Made by a program: the position numbers and the translations under genes
Assembly (NCBI RefSeq): GCF_036226925.1
Contig: NZ_CP109031.1
Span: 434,001 to 498,000 of the forward strand
Direction of reading: 5' to 3'
Source: Streptomyces sp. NBC_00659
GTDB taxonomy: Bacteria > Actinomycetota > Actinomycetes > Streptomycetales > Streptomycetaceae
DNA length: 64,000 bases
Notes under the pieces: generated by a model
Told to the model about the DNA's origin: nothing
The model's input: only the letters and a program-made list of their open reading frames with translations
Databases searched by the model: none
In this document: positions 30,111 through 37,895 of the stretch, in pieces
Layout: each line of letters opens with the position of its first letter
Position numbering within the stretch: the first letter of the stretch is position 1

Positions 30111-30944
30111 GTGACTTCCCCCGCCCACCCCCGCCGTCGTGTCCTCGGCGGCCTGCTCGCGACCGGTGCGTTCACGCTCGCCGGCGGCACCGCGTCCGCC
30201 TCCGCGACGGCCCGTACCGGCGACGCGAGCAGACCGACCGTCGTCCTCGTCCACGGCGTGTTCGCCGACGCGTCCGGGTGGAACGACACCATCGCCCGGC
30301 TCCAGAAGGCCGGATTCCCGGTCATCGCCCCCGCCAACCCGCTGCGGGACCTCGCGGGCGACTCCGCTTACGTCTCCAGCGTCGTCGACACCGTTCCGGG
30401 TCCGGTCATCCTCGTCGGGCACTCCTACGGCGGTGAGGTCATCACCAACGCGGGACGCGGGCACACCAACGTCAAGGCACTGGTCTACGTCGGTGCGTTC
30501 GCGCCCGACGAGGGCGAGAGCGCGCTGCAACTCGCCTCGATGTTCCCGGGCAGCATGCTGCCGGACGCGCTGCTGACCCGCCCGTTCCCCCTGCCGGACG
30601 GCACCCTCGGCGGCGTCGACGGATACATCGACCCGGCCAAGTTCCACGACGTGTTCGCGCAGGATCTCCCGCACTCCGTCACACGGCTCATGGCGGCGAC
30701 CCAACGCCCCGGCTCCGTGGGCGGGTTGGGCGCCGGAAGCGGTGTCCCGGCCTGGAAGAGCCTGCCGTCCTGGTACGTGATCCCGACCGCCGACCACGTC
30801 ATCCCGCCCGCGGCGCAGCGCTTCATGGCCGAGCGGGCGGGCAGCGCGACCGTCGAGGTCAAGGGTGCCTCGCACGTCGTGATGATGTCCCACCCGGACG
30901 TCGTGGTCCGCCAGATCCAGGCGGCGCACCGCGCCACCCGCTGA
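30111..30944 (+). CDS. Secreted alpha/beta hydrolase with Tat-like signal
   Basis: 277 residues. The N-terminus SPAHPRRRVLGGLLATGAFT, with the hydrophobic stretch ending at ASASA, looks like a Tat signal. The hydrolase core begins PTVVLVHGVFADASGWND; elbow GHSYGGEV near residue 105; a late Asp in IPTADHVIPP and His in GASHVVMMSHP complete the triad. This HHL-type subgroup is close to plant esterase/hydroxynitrile-lyase-like and PF12697 proteins. GTG start with GAAGGAG at 30097-30103. Likely acts outside the membrane. Confidence 0.87.
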   Translation: MTSPAHPRRRVLGGLLATGAFTLAGGTASASATARTGDASRPTVVLVHGVFADASGWNDTIARLQKAGFPVIAPANPLRDLAGDSAYVSSVVDTVPGPVILVGHSYGGEVITNAGRGHTNVKALVYVGAFAPDEGESALQLASMFPGSMLPDALLTRPFPLPDGTLGGVDGYIDPAKFHDVFAQDLPHSVTRLMAATQRPGSVGGLGAGSGVPAWKSLPSWYVIPTADHVIPPAAQRFMAERAGSATVEVKGASHVVMMSHPDVVVRQIQAAHRATR

Positions 30945-30973
30945 CACCTGTCATCGCTTCCCGAGGAGCTCCC

Positions 30974-31777
30974 ATGAGCACTGCCCCCGACACCATCGTC
31001 CTGATCCACGGTTTCTGGGTCACACCCCGCAGTTGGGAACACTGGATCGACCGCTACGAGAAGCAGGGCTATCGCGTGATCGCTCCCGCGTACCCCGGCT
31101 TCGAGGTGGAGGTCGAGGCACTGAACGCCGACCCGGCGCCGATCGAGAGGATCACCGCCCCGCAGATCATCGAGAGCCTGGCGAACGTGGTCCGCGGGCT
31201 CGACAGGCCGCCCGTCCTGATCGGTCACTCCGCCGGCGGTGCCTTCACGCAGGTCCTGCTCGACCACGGCTACGGCGCGGCCGGCGTCGCCATCAACTCC
31301 GCCCCCACCGAAGGCGTGTCGGTGGTGCCCCTGACGCAGGTGAAGGCCACCTTTCCGGTGCTGAAGAACCCGGCGAACCATCACAAGGCCGTCGGCCTCA
31401 CCCATGACGAGTGGCACTACGCCTTCACCAACACGTTCACGGAGGAGGAGTCCCGCGCGCTGTACGAGCGCTACGCGGTCCCCGCCTCCGGCCGCATCCT
31501 GTGGAACAGCGTGCTGGCCAACCTCCAGCCCGGCCACCAGGACATCTGGGTGAACTACCACAACGACGACCGCGCGCCGCTGCTCTTCCTCTCCGGCGAA
31601 CTCGACCATCTGATGCCGCCCAAGGTCCAGCAGTCCAACGCCCGGCACTACAAGTCGGACACCGTCACCGAGGTGAAGGTGTATCCCGGCCAACCGCACC
31701 TCATGCCGGCCTCGCCCGGCTGGGAAGAGGTCGCGGACCACGCCCTGTCGTGGGCACTGGAGCACGCCGTCCGCTAG
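30974..31777 (+). CDS. Alpha/beta hydrolase
   Basis: 267 residues, no signal peptide. Core opening TIVLIHGFWVTPRSWEHWID, elbow IGHSAGGAFTQ near residue 88, Asp in LFLSGELDHLMPP and His in GQPHLMPASPGWEE. Begins 29 bases after the preceding hydrolase gene with GAGGAGC before the ATG, so the two are probably one transcript. Substrate unknown. Confidence 0.87.
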   Translation: MSTAPDTIVLIHGFWVTPRSWEHWIDRYEKQGYRVIAPAYPGFEVEVEALNADPAPIERITAPQIIESLANVVRGLDRPPVLIGHSAGGAFTQVLLDHGYGAAGVAINSAPTEGVSVVPLTQVKATFPVLKNPANHHKAVGLTHDEWHYAFTNTFTEEESRALYERYAVPASGRILWNSVLANLQPGHQDIWVNYHNDDRAPLLFLSGELDHLMPPKVQQSNARHYKSDTVTEVKVYPGQPHLMPASPGWEEVADHALSWALEHAVR

Positions 31778-31875
31778 ACGGAACCGAACGGCACGGCACG
31801 GAACAGCCCGGCCGGGGCGGACGTACGCGATCCGTCCCGGCCCGGGGGACCGCCTGCGTCCGACACCGCATACGG

Positions 31876-31985
31876 TGACACCGCGATCGGCCGGGCGGTA
31901 CAGGTGACACCTCGAACGGCCGGACCGCACAGGCGGCACCGCGGACGACGAGACCGGACGACACGACAGCAGACGACACGACAGC
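31876..31985 (+). repeat. Short tandem repeats upstream of the metallo-hydrolase gene
   Basis: Two 29-bp units begin with TGACACC (31876-31904, 31905-31933) and differ at a few bases. They are followed by a run built on ACGACACGACAGC (31956-31985). The stretch is low in complexity and non-coding. Confidence 0.6.
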
Positions 31986-32015
31986 GGACGACGACGCTGT
32001 GAACGGGGACCCGGC

Positions 32016-32807
32016 ATGAGCGAAGCACGCATCACCCACATCGGCGGTCCGACCACCCTGATCGAGGCCGGTGGCTGGCGGCTGCTCACCGACCCCACCT
32101 TCGACCCGCCCGGCCACCGCTACCGCTTCGGCTGGGGAACGTCCTCGTACAAGACGGCCGGCCCCGCGCTCACCCCCGCCGAACTCCCTCCGATCGACGC
32201 CGTTCTGCTCAGCCACGACCACCACGGCGACAACCTGGACCTCGCGGGACGAGCTCTGCTCGCCTCGGCGGACACCGTCCTCACCACGCCGTCCGGCGCC
32301 CGCCGCCTCGGCGGCAACGCGCGCGCCCTCGCTCCCTGGACGACCCACCGCCTGGAGGCTCCGGGCCGACCGGCCATCACTGTCACGGCGACCCCCGCGC
32401 GCCACGGCCCACCGCTGTCCCGCCCCTTCACGGGCGAGGTGACCGGCTTCGCCCTGCACTGGGAGGGGCAGCGACACGGGGCCCTGTGGATGTCGGGCGA
32501 CACCGTCCTGTACGACGGTGTACGGCAGGTGGCCCGGCGTCTGGACGTGGGCACGGCCCTGATGCACCTGGGCGGTGTCCGCTTCCCGTTGACCGGCCCG
32601 GTCCGCTACACGATGACGGCGGCCGAGGCCGTGGAACTCTGCCGTCTGCTCGCCCCGCGCACCGTCATCCCGGTCCACTACGAAGGCTGGCACCACTTCC
32701 ACGAGAGCCGCGCGACCATGGAACGGCACCTGGCCGCCGCCCCCGAGGACATCCGGGACCGCTTCCGCCTGCTGCCCGCCGGGACGGGTGTGGACATCAC
32801 CCTGTGA
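32016..32807 (+). CDS. MBL-fold metallo-hydrolase (UlaG-like)
   Basis: 263 residues. Metal motif LLSHDHHGDNLD near residue 68, later ligands in TPARHGP, MSGDTVLYDG and VIPVHYEGWHHF. This arrangement resembles the UlaG/RomA-type branch of the metallo-beta-lactamase fold, which acts on lactones, phosphoesters or N-acyl lipids. It opens ITHIGGPTTLIEAGGWRLLT DPTFDPPG, the usual beta-hairpin of this branch. Substrate unknown. Confidence 0.87.
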   Translation: MSEARITHIGGPTTLIEAGGWRLLTDPTFDPPGHRYRFGWGTSSYKTAGPALTPAELPPIDAVLLSHDHHGDNLDLAGRALLASADTVLTTPSGARRLGGNARALAPWTTHRLEAPGRPAITVTATPARHGPPLSRPFTGEVTGFALHWEGQRHGALWMSGDTVLYDGVRQVARRLDVGTALMHLGGVRFPLTGPVRYTMTAAEAVELCRLLAPRTVIPVHYEGWHHFHESRATMERHLAAAPEDIRDRFRLLPAGTGVDITL

Positions 32808-32878
32808 CGGTGAACGATGGCGCCAACGCCAGGTCCCTCGACGGTCGGACCGGCGGGTACGCCGCCACACGAAGAGCT

Positions 32879-33739
32879 CTAGGCACCTCCGCCGCCACGC
32901 GGCCCGTCCAGGGCGATGTCATCGGCGTAGTACGTGCCCTGTGCGTACCAGCCGTGCACGTAGATCGTCGCGCTGGTCTGGGAGGCCTTTGTCGTGAAGG
33001 AGACGGTCAGTGGGCTGTATCCGGAGGGGGAAGTGGTCCAGGTGGAGGCACCGCCGTTCACGCCCAGGTAGACGTTGGAACCGCGGACCCAGCCGCTGAG
33101 TGAGTAGGTGGTGTCGGGCCGTACAGCGACGGTCTGGTCGCACTGCGCGGTGTCGCTCGAACTCACCGTCCCCTGGAGGGCCTTGGAGCCCGCGTGGACA
33201 GGGGAGGAGACGATCGAGCCCAGGTTGCCGGTGCACCTCCACGGCGAGAGGCCGCCCGACTCGAAGCCCGGGTTGGTCAGGACGTCGGCGGCCCCGGCCG
33301 CACCCGGGGCGGCCGATGTCGGGGCCGACGACGCGCTCGCCTCGGGTGCGGCCGGGGTGGCGTCGGTGCGGCTGGGGATCAGGAGGGAGCAGCCGAAGCC
33401 GACGACGGCCGCCGCGACGACCGCGATGACCACGGCTGCCCGGCGCTGTCCGGGCCCGAGACGCGGGCGGCCCAGCGAATGCGGCGGGCGGGCGTCGCCG
33501 TCGGGTGCGGGAAGCTCCTCCGTCCTGCCGCCGGGGACAGACTGGAGTTCCTCCGTCTCGCCGCCGGTCCGGGTATGCGGGTCGGGTGCGGCCACGGTCT
33601 CGTGGCCGCGGTAGTCCTTGTCCTGGCGTATCTCGTCGAGCAGCTGGGCCAGCGCGTCGGTGCGGCGCGGGCGCAGCACGCGGATGGGCTCCAGCGCTTG
33701 GTCGTCGTCCGGTGAGTCGGACGCGGGCGGTGTGGGCAC
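32879..33739 (-). CDS. Membrane-anchored protein with C-terminal carbohydrate-binding-like module
   Basis: 286 residues. An acidic cytoplasmic N-terminus with LRPRRTDALAQLLDEIRQDK is followed by one TM helix (RRAAVVIAVVAAAVVGFGCS, near residue 105). A Pro/Ala/Ser linker leads to a jelly-roll module of about 135 residues, from LTNPGFESGGLSPWRCTGNL to YYADDIALDGP. That module is the CBM4/9 or CBM16-like fold, with W and Y residues that could bind sugar. GTG start at 33737-33739 with GGAAGGAG. A type II orientation would put the module outside the cell, bound to wall glycans or chitin. Confidence 0.8.
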   Translation of the reverse strand: MPTPPASDSPDDDQALEPIRVLRPRRTDALAQLLDEIRQDKDYRGHETVAAPDPHTRTGGETEELQSVPGGRTEELPAPDGDARPPHSLGRPRLGPGQRRAAVVIAVVAAAVVGFGCSLLIPSRTDATPAAPEASASSAPTSAAPGAAGAADVLTNPGFESGGLSPWRCTGNLGSIVSSPVHAGSKALQGTVSSSDTAQCDQTVAVRPDTTYSLSGWVRGSNVYLGVNGGASTWTTSPSGYSPLTVSFTTKASQTSATIYVHGWYAQGTYYADDIALDGPRGGGGA

Positions 33740-33884
33740 GGTGCTCTCCTTCCGTCCCGTGGTGGAGACCTGAGCTGTCCCTCTGGGATGGATACGCAAC
33801 GCCCGCTCCGGAGGTTCAGCCGACGTCGGCGCCTGGGGAAGCCGCACGGTTGCCGCTGATTCGGCAGGTCCTTCACCACCGGGC

Positions 33885-34733
33885 TCACTCGGCGCGCTGC
33901 CCGACACGGAGGACGCTGAGGTAACGGCGTGGTGCTCGGTCGCCCATCCGCGTGCGGATGCGTTCGGCGATCGCGTCGAGCAGGGGCTCCCGGACGTCGC
34001 GGTCGAGCCTCCGGTACAGCGACGTCGAGCGAAGAAGATCGGCGAAGCCGTCGCCGTCGACCCACTGAACGGTCGGGTACCAGCGCACGATCGTCGGGCC
34101 GAACAATCCGCCGGGATCTTCGACCAGTCCCCAGCCCTCGTCGGTGGTGCGCACGGCGTTCTCCAGCGGCGGATGACCCCAGCCGGGGTTCCCGGGGCAG
34201 AACCGCTCGTGCAGATCGGCGGTCTCGGCGTACACCTCCGGCTCTCCCGTCCGGCGGACGACGACGTTGCCGAGCAGTGCCATCCAACCTCCGGGATTCA
34301 GCACGTCGTGCGCTCGTCGCCAGCCGATCGACGGGTCGACCCAGTGCCACGACGACGCGGCCACGAGGACATCGAAGCGTCCACCGCGGTCGTCCCACTC
34401 CTCGAACGTCGACGTCTCGACCTCGACGTTGCCGAAGGCCGCGACGTTGCCGAAGGCGGCGATCCGTCGGCGAGCGAGTGCGGCCATTTCCTCGCCCGGT
34501 TCTACAGCGGTCACGGAGCATCCGAGCGCCGCCAGCGAGCGCGTCGCCTGACCGGTGCCGCAGCCCACCTCCAGCACCGACGACCGCTCGTCCATGCCGG
34601 TGACCGTGGCAAGGTCCGCGAACAGCTCGTCGGGGTATCCCGGCCGGACCCGGTCGTAGAGCTCCGGCACCTCGTTGAACAGCCGCCCGAGGTCTTGTCG
34701 ATTCGGGCGCGTCTTCGGGTCGTCGTCAGTCAT
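33885..34733 (-). CDS. Class I SAM-dependent methyltransferase
   Basis: 282 residues. GRLFNEVPELYDRVRPGYPD is the typical N-terminus of this Methyltransf_11 group; SAM site VLEVGCGTGQATRSLAALGC near residue 47; FDVLVAASSWHWVDP and LNPGGWMALLGN follow. An in-frame 18-bp duplication at 34424-34459 makes the peptide FGNVAAFGNV, lengthening the loop after the second strand. Substrate unknown. ATG 34731-34733 has only a weak ribosome site. Confidence 0.82.
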   Translation of the reverse strand: MTDDDPKTRPNRQDLGRLFNEVPELYDRVRPGYPDELFADLATVTGMDERSSVLEVGCGTGQATRSLAALGCSVTAVEPGEEMAALARRRIAAFGNVAAFGNVEVETSTFEEWDDRGGRFDVLVAASSWHWVDPSIGWRRAHDVLNPGGWMALLGNVVVRRTGEPEVYAETADLHERFCPGNPGWGHPPLENAVRTTDEGWGLVEDPGGLFGPTIVRWYPTVQWVDGDGFADLLRSTSLYRRLDRDVREPLLDAIAERIRTRMGDRAPRRYLSVLRVGQRAE

Positions 34734-34841
34734 GAGGGCCCAAGCTATGCGGCGCGTCGACGGGTACGCCAACTGGTTTGGCGACAGCTCGGGGGGAGGG
34801 GAGGACGTCATGTCGGTGAGCTCGCCACGGCGGCCACAGGA

Positions 34842-35207
34842 TCACGGGGTCGACGGGTCCGCTCGGCGGGCTTCCGTTCGCAACGTGCGCGCTCGCTCGG
34901 CCGGGTCGTAGTCCGGACCGACGCCCTCGATCAGCACCAGGTCGCCCTCCACGTGGTCGGTACGCAAACGCAGGATGGCCCGGTAGGCGGGAGAGTCGTA
35001 CCAGGCACGGGCTTCGGCCAGGCCGGGGAACTCGATCAGCACCATGCTGCCGGGCCACGTACCCTCGACGACCTCGACCGGCGGACCGTGGATGACGAAG
35101 CGGCCGTCGAAGGGATCGAGGGTTGCCTGGATGCGCTCCAGGTACTCGATGATGTCGGAGTGATTCCGGCGGCTGCGGAGATGAGCGAAGCCGTAAGCGG
35201 GCACCAC
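34842..35207 (-). CDS. DUF1330 domain protein
   Basis: 121 residues with the alpha-beta ferredoxin-like DUF1330 pattern: AYGFAHLRSRRNHSDIIEYL, then GRFVIHGPPVEVVEGTWPGS MVLIEFP and ARAWYDSPAYRAILRLRTDH. The fold is a dimeric alpha-beta barrel related to monooxygenases of the ABM type, but function is not established. Start ATG 35205-35207 with AAAGGAG upstream. Alone in its unit. Confidence 0.85.
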   Translation of the reverse strand: MVPAYGFAHLRSRRNHSDIIEYLERIQATLDPFDGRFVIHGPPVEVVEGTWPGSMVLIEFPGLAEARAWYDSPAYRAILRLRTDHVEGDLVLIEGVGPDYDPAERARTLRTEARRADPSTP

Positions 35208-35389
35208 AGGGCTCCTTTCGTTCCGGGGTGTGTGCGATGACCGGAACGTAGCCGAGGGTGGTTGGCCGGTGCGATTACCTCGGGGGTAATCGCCGGGCGT
35301 CGCGTCGAGGACGCGTGCCGAGGCCGGAACCCGCCCAGGCGTTCTGCCGCGTTCCGCTTCTCACGGCGTGTGTGCCGAAACCCCCTGCT

Positions 35390-36061
35390 CTAGAGCACGC
35401 GCAGGACGCCGACCACCTTGCCGAGAATGCGCGCGTCGTCACCGGGGATCGGGGCGAAGGACGCGTTGCGCGGCATCAGCCACACCTGTCCGTCCTGCCG
35501 GTGCAGGACCTTGACGGTGGCCTCGTCCTCCAGGAGAGCGGCGACGATATCGCCGTGCTCGGCGGTGTCCTGCTTGCGGACGGTCACGATGTCGCCGTCG
35601 CAGATCGCCGCGTCGATCATGCTGTCGCCGGACACGGTCAGGGCGAACAGCTCCCCCTCCCCGACCACCTGACGGGGCAGGAAGTAGACGTCCTCGACCA
35701 TCTCGTCGGCGAGCAGGGGCGCGCCGGCCGCGATCCGTCCGACGAGCGGCACCTCGGCCGGCTTCGAGCTCCGGGCGGCGAGCTCGGGGGCCCAGGAAGG
35801 GCGCACACGGTAGGCGCGGGGACGGTGCGGGTCGCGGTAGAGCACACCCTTGTGTTCCAGTGCGCCCAGTTGGTGGGAGACCGAGCTGGTGCTGGAGAGC
35901 TCCACGGCCTGGCCGATCTCGCGCATCGACGGCGGGTAGCCCTGCCGGGCGACGGACTCGGTGATGTAGCGGACGATGGCCGCCTGGCGGGCCGTCAGCT
36001 CTCCTTCGACGGCCTGTACGCCCGGGGGTCGTCCCCGGCGTACTGGCGTGCTGTTCTCCAT
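35390..36061 (-). CDS. lexA: LexA repressor (SOS regulator), possibly a second copy
   Basis: 223 residues. Winged-helix N-domain: [40 protein letters not shown]. Cleavage-site region [13 protein letters not shown], then the S24 peptidase domain with Ser in [16 protein letters not shown] and Lys in [11 protein letters not shown]. All parts for RecA-stimulated self-cleavage are present. ATG 36059-36061 with GGGGG upstream. Core streptomycete lexA lies beside nrdR, not in a region like this, so it may be a paralogue. I found no convincing SOS box (CGAAC-N4-GTTCG) just upstream. Confidence 0.88.
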   Translation of the reverse strand: MENSTPVRRGRPPGVQAVEGELTARQAAIVRYITESVARQGYPPSMREIGQAVELSSTSSVSHQLGALEHKGVLYRDPHRPRAYRVRPSWAPELAARSSKPAEVPLVGRIAAGAPLLADEMVEDVYFLPRQVVGEGELFALTVSGDSMIDAAICDGDIVTVRKQDTAEHGDIVAALLEDEATVKVLHRQDGQVWLMPRNASFAPIPGDDARILGKVVGVLRVL

Positions 36062-36195
36062 CCCCCGGCCCCTCCGTACATGATCCTCGCGGAACCCGAC
36101 CCTAACCCGCCATCCCGTGTATGGGGAACGCCGGGATCGGAAACGCTGGCTGCCGGGACACGGAAGGGACTTCTCGGCACGGGGTCGCCTGTACG

Positions 36196-36384
36196 TCACC
36201 AGTGGGGTGTGGGGACGGTCGGCGAGTCGTCGTCGCCCTCGCGCACCGGGCGCGGAGGCTGATCGAGGATCTCGCGCGCCGTGGCGCCGGCGCCACCGCC
36301 CCGGCGCCGCCGGGCACGCACCCGGTGGCCGAGTACGGTGAAGCGCTCGAAGAGCAGGATGAATGCACCTTTGGCCGGTTTCAC
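36196..36384 (-). CDS. Small basic hypothetical protein, divergent from the TrmB/LuxR gene
   Basis: 62 codons from GTG 36384, seven bases after GGAAGGA. Starts [20 protein letters not shown], then a basic run and an acidic Pro-rich tail ending TPTPHW. A short amphipathic hydrophobic helix at residues 4-16 is followed by RVRARRRR. No family recognised. The good ribosome site and divergence from the regulator at 36483 favour a real gene; codon bias is fair. Confidence 0.45.
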   Translation of the reverse strand: MKPAKGAFILLFERFTVLGHRVRARRRRGGGAGATAREILDQPPRPVREGDDDSPTVPTPHW

Positions 36385-36482
36385 AGTGATTCCTTCCGAG
36401 GGGGTCTGGGAAACTCCATCGCACATCTGAACAATGGACACAGCAGCGACTGCTGAGGTCTTGTGCCTGATGAGGGGGCTGG

Positions 36483-37544
36483 GTGGGCGGCATCGGTGAG
36501 GACGGCACGGTTCCGGACCTGCGTACGGCGGCGGGGTGGCCGTCGCACGAAGCGCAGTTGTCCGAGGACGCCGTCCGGGTGTTCCGGTGGGTGAGCGACC
36601 AGGGATCGTGCGACGCGGGGACGCTGGGCGCGACGCTGGGGCTGCCGGAGGGCCGGGCGGCCTCGGCGGTGGCGACGCTGACCGAACTCCTGCTGCTGCG
36701 CCGCCTGCCCGGGGACCCCGACCGGTTCGTGGCGATGGCGCCGGACTCGGCTCTCGCCGCGCTGGTCGCGCCTCGGGAGGCGGGATTGCGCCGGCAGCTC
36801 GCCGAGATCGATCGGTTACGGGCAGAACTTTCCCTCCTGGCGCCCTTCTATACGGAAGGCCGGCGGCAGTGGCAGGGGCGGGCTCCGCTGACGGAGATCA
36901 CGGACCTGAAGACCGTCGTGGGAATGATCACCGAGGCGACCATGCGGTGCCGGAAGGAGGTCCGCACCTGTCACCCCGGCGGCGGCCGCTCCCCGGCGCT
37001 GCTGGAGCAGGCGTTCGTACAGGACCGCGACATGCTGCGCCGCGGCATACGGATGCGCACCCTGTACCAGCACACCGCCCGCTACCACCTGCCCACGCAG
37101 GAGTACGCGCGGCGGATGACCGACGAGGGCGCCGAGATCAGGACGCTGAGCGAACTCTTCGGCCGCATGGTCGCCTTCGACGGGGAGACGGTGTTCATCC
37201 CGCACCAGGACGACCTGGACGCGGCCATCGTCATCCAGGAGCCGTCCACTGTCTCCTATCTCTGCGCGACCTTCGATCACGCCTGGTCCCTGGCCGAGCC
37301 CTATCAACCGGCCTGGACGGAGAGTTCGGCGCGGGACGAGGTGAAGCAGGCGATCGTCCGGCTGCTGGCCGAGGGCATGAAGGACGAGATGGTGGCCCGG
37401 CGGCTGGGGATGTCGCTGCGCACCTGCCGCAAGCACATCGCCGAGATCATGGAGCAGTTGGGCGCGGCCAGCCGCTTCCAGGCCGGATATCTGGCCCGTG
37501 TGCAGTCCTCCGGTCCGGCCTCGGCCACGACGGGCGGAGCCTGA
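36483..37544 (+). CDS. Transcriptional regulator, TrmB-like N-terminus and LuxR HTH
   Basis: 353 residues. A winged helix at about 15-75 ([20 protein letters not shown]) and an HKD/PLD-like effector region (about 120-280, [40 protein letters not shown]) precede the C-terminal LuxR HTH with [33 protein letters not shown]. This two-HTH architecture is common in Streptomyces, often near small-peptide or secondary-metabolite genes. GTG 36483 follows GAGGGGG; no ATG fits better. It could control the divergent small gene. Confidence 0.8.
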   Translation: MGGIGEDGTVPDLRTAAGWPSHEAQLSEDAVRVFRWVSDQGSCDAGTLGATLGLPEGRAASAVATLTELLLLRRLPGDPDRFVAMAPDSALAALVAPREAGLRRQLAEIDRLRAELSLLAPFYTEGRRQWQGRAPLTEITDLKTVVGMITEATMRCRKEVRTCHPGGGRSPALLEQAFVQDRDMLRRGIRMRTLYQHTARYHLPTQEYARRMTDEGAEIRTLSELFGRMVAFDGETVFIPHQDDLDAAIVIQEPSTVSYLCATFDHAWSLAEPYQPAWTESSARDEVKQAIVRLLAEGMKDEMVARRLGMSLRTCRKHIAEIMEQLGAASRFQAGYLARVQSSGPASATTGGA

Positions 37545-37590
37545 GAACCCTCCCGGCGCAAGCCTCGGGCCGCTGAGGGCTGAGCGACAC

Positions 37591-37694
37591 GCCGATACCG
37601 ATACTGGTGCCGATACGGAAACCGGTGCCTGTGCCTGTGCCGATACGGAAATCGGTGCCGGTGCCGGCACCGGCACCGATATCGATCCCGGTGC
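37591..37694. repeat. GGTGCC/GATACC hexamer run containing a perfect 30-bp palindrome
   Basis: Between two convergent genes. 37651-37680 is a perfect loop-less palindrome, ATCGGTGCCGGTGCC followed by its reverse complement. The flanks are degenerate GATACC/GGTGCC hexamers. It can serve as a bidirectional terminator for the LuxR and SARP genes, though the hexamer build-up looks like slippage. The rest of 37545-37895 has no feature I can support. Confidence 0.7.
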
Positions 37695-37895
37695 GGAGCC
37701 GGCCTCACTCGCCACGACACGTCGGCCGCCCCAGCACGGCCGTGGCCACCGTCGTCGGCCTCCTGATCCCGCTCCCGGGACATCGCGGACTCGGCCTGGG
37801 GTCTGTCGTCCGGATCAGGTGGCGCCGAGACGCGGCACCTTGCCGGCCGGGCCGGGCGGGCCCCGCGTCCCGCCGTGTGATCCGGACGACACGCC

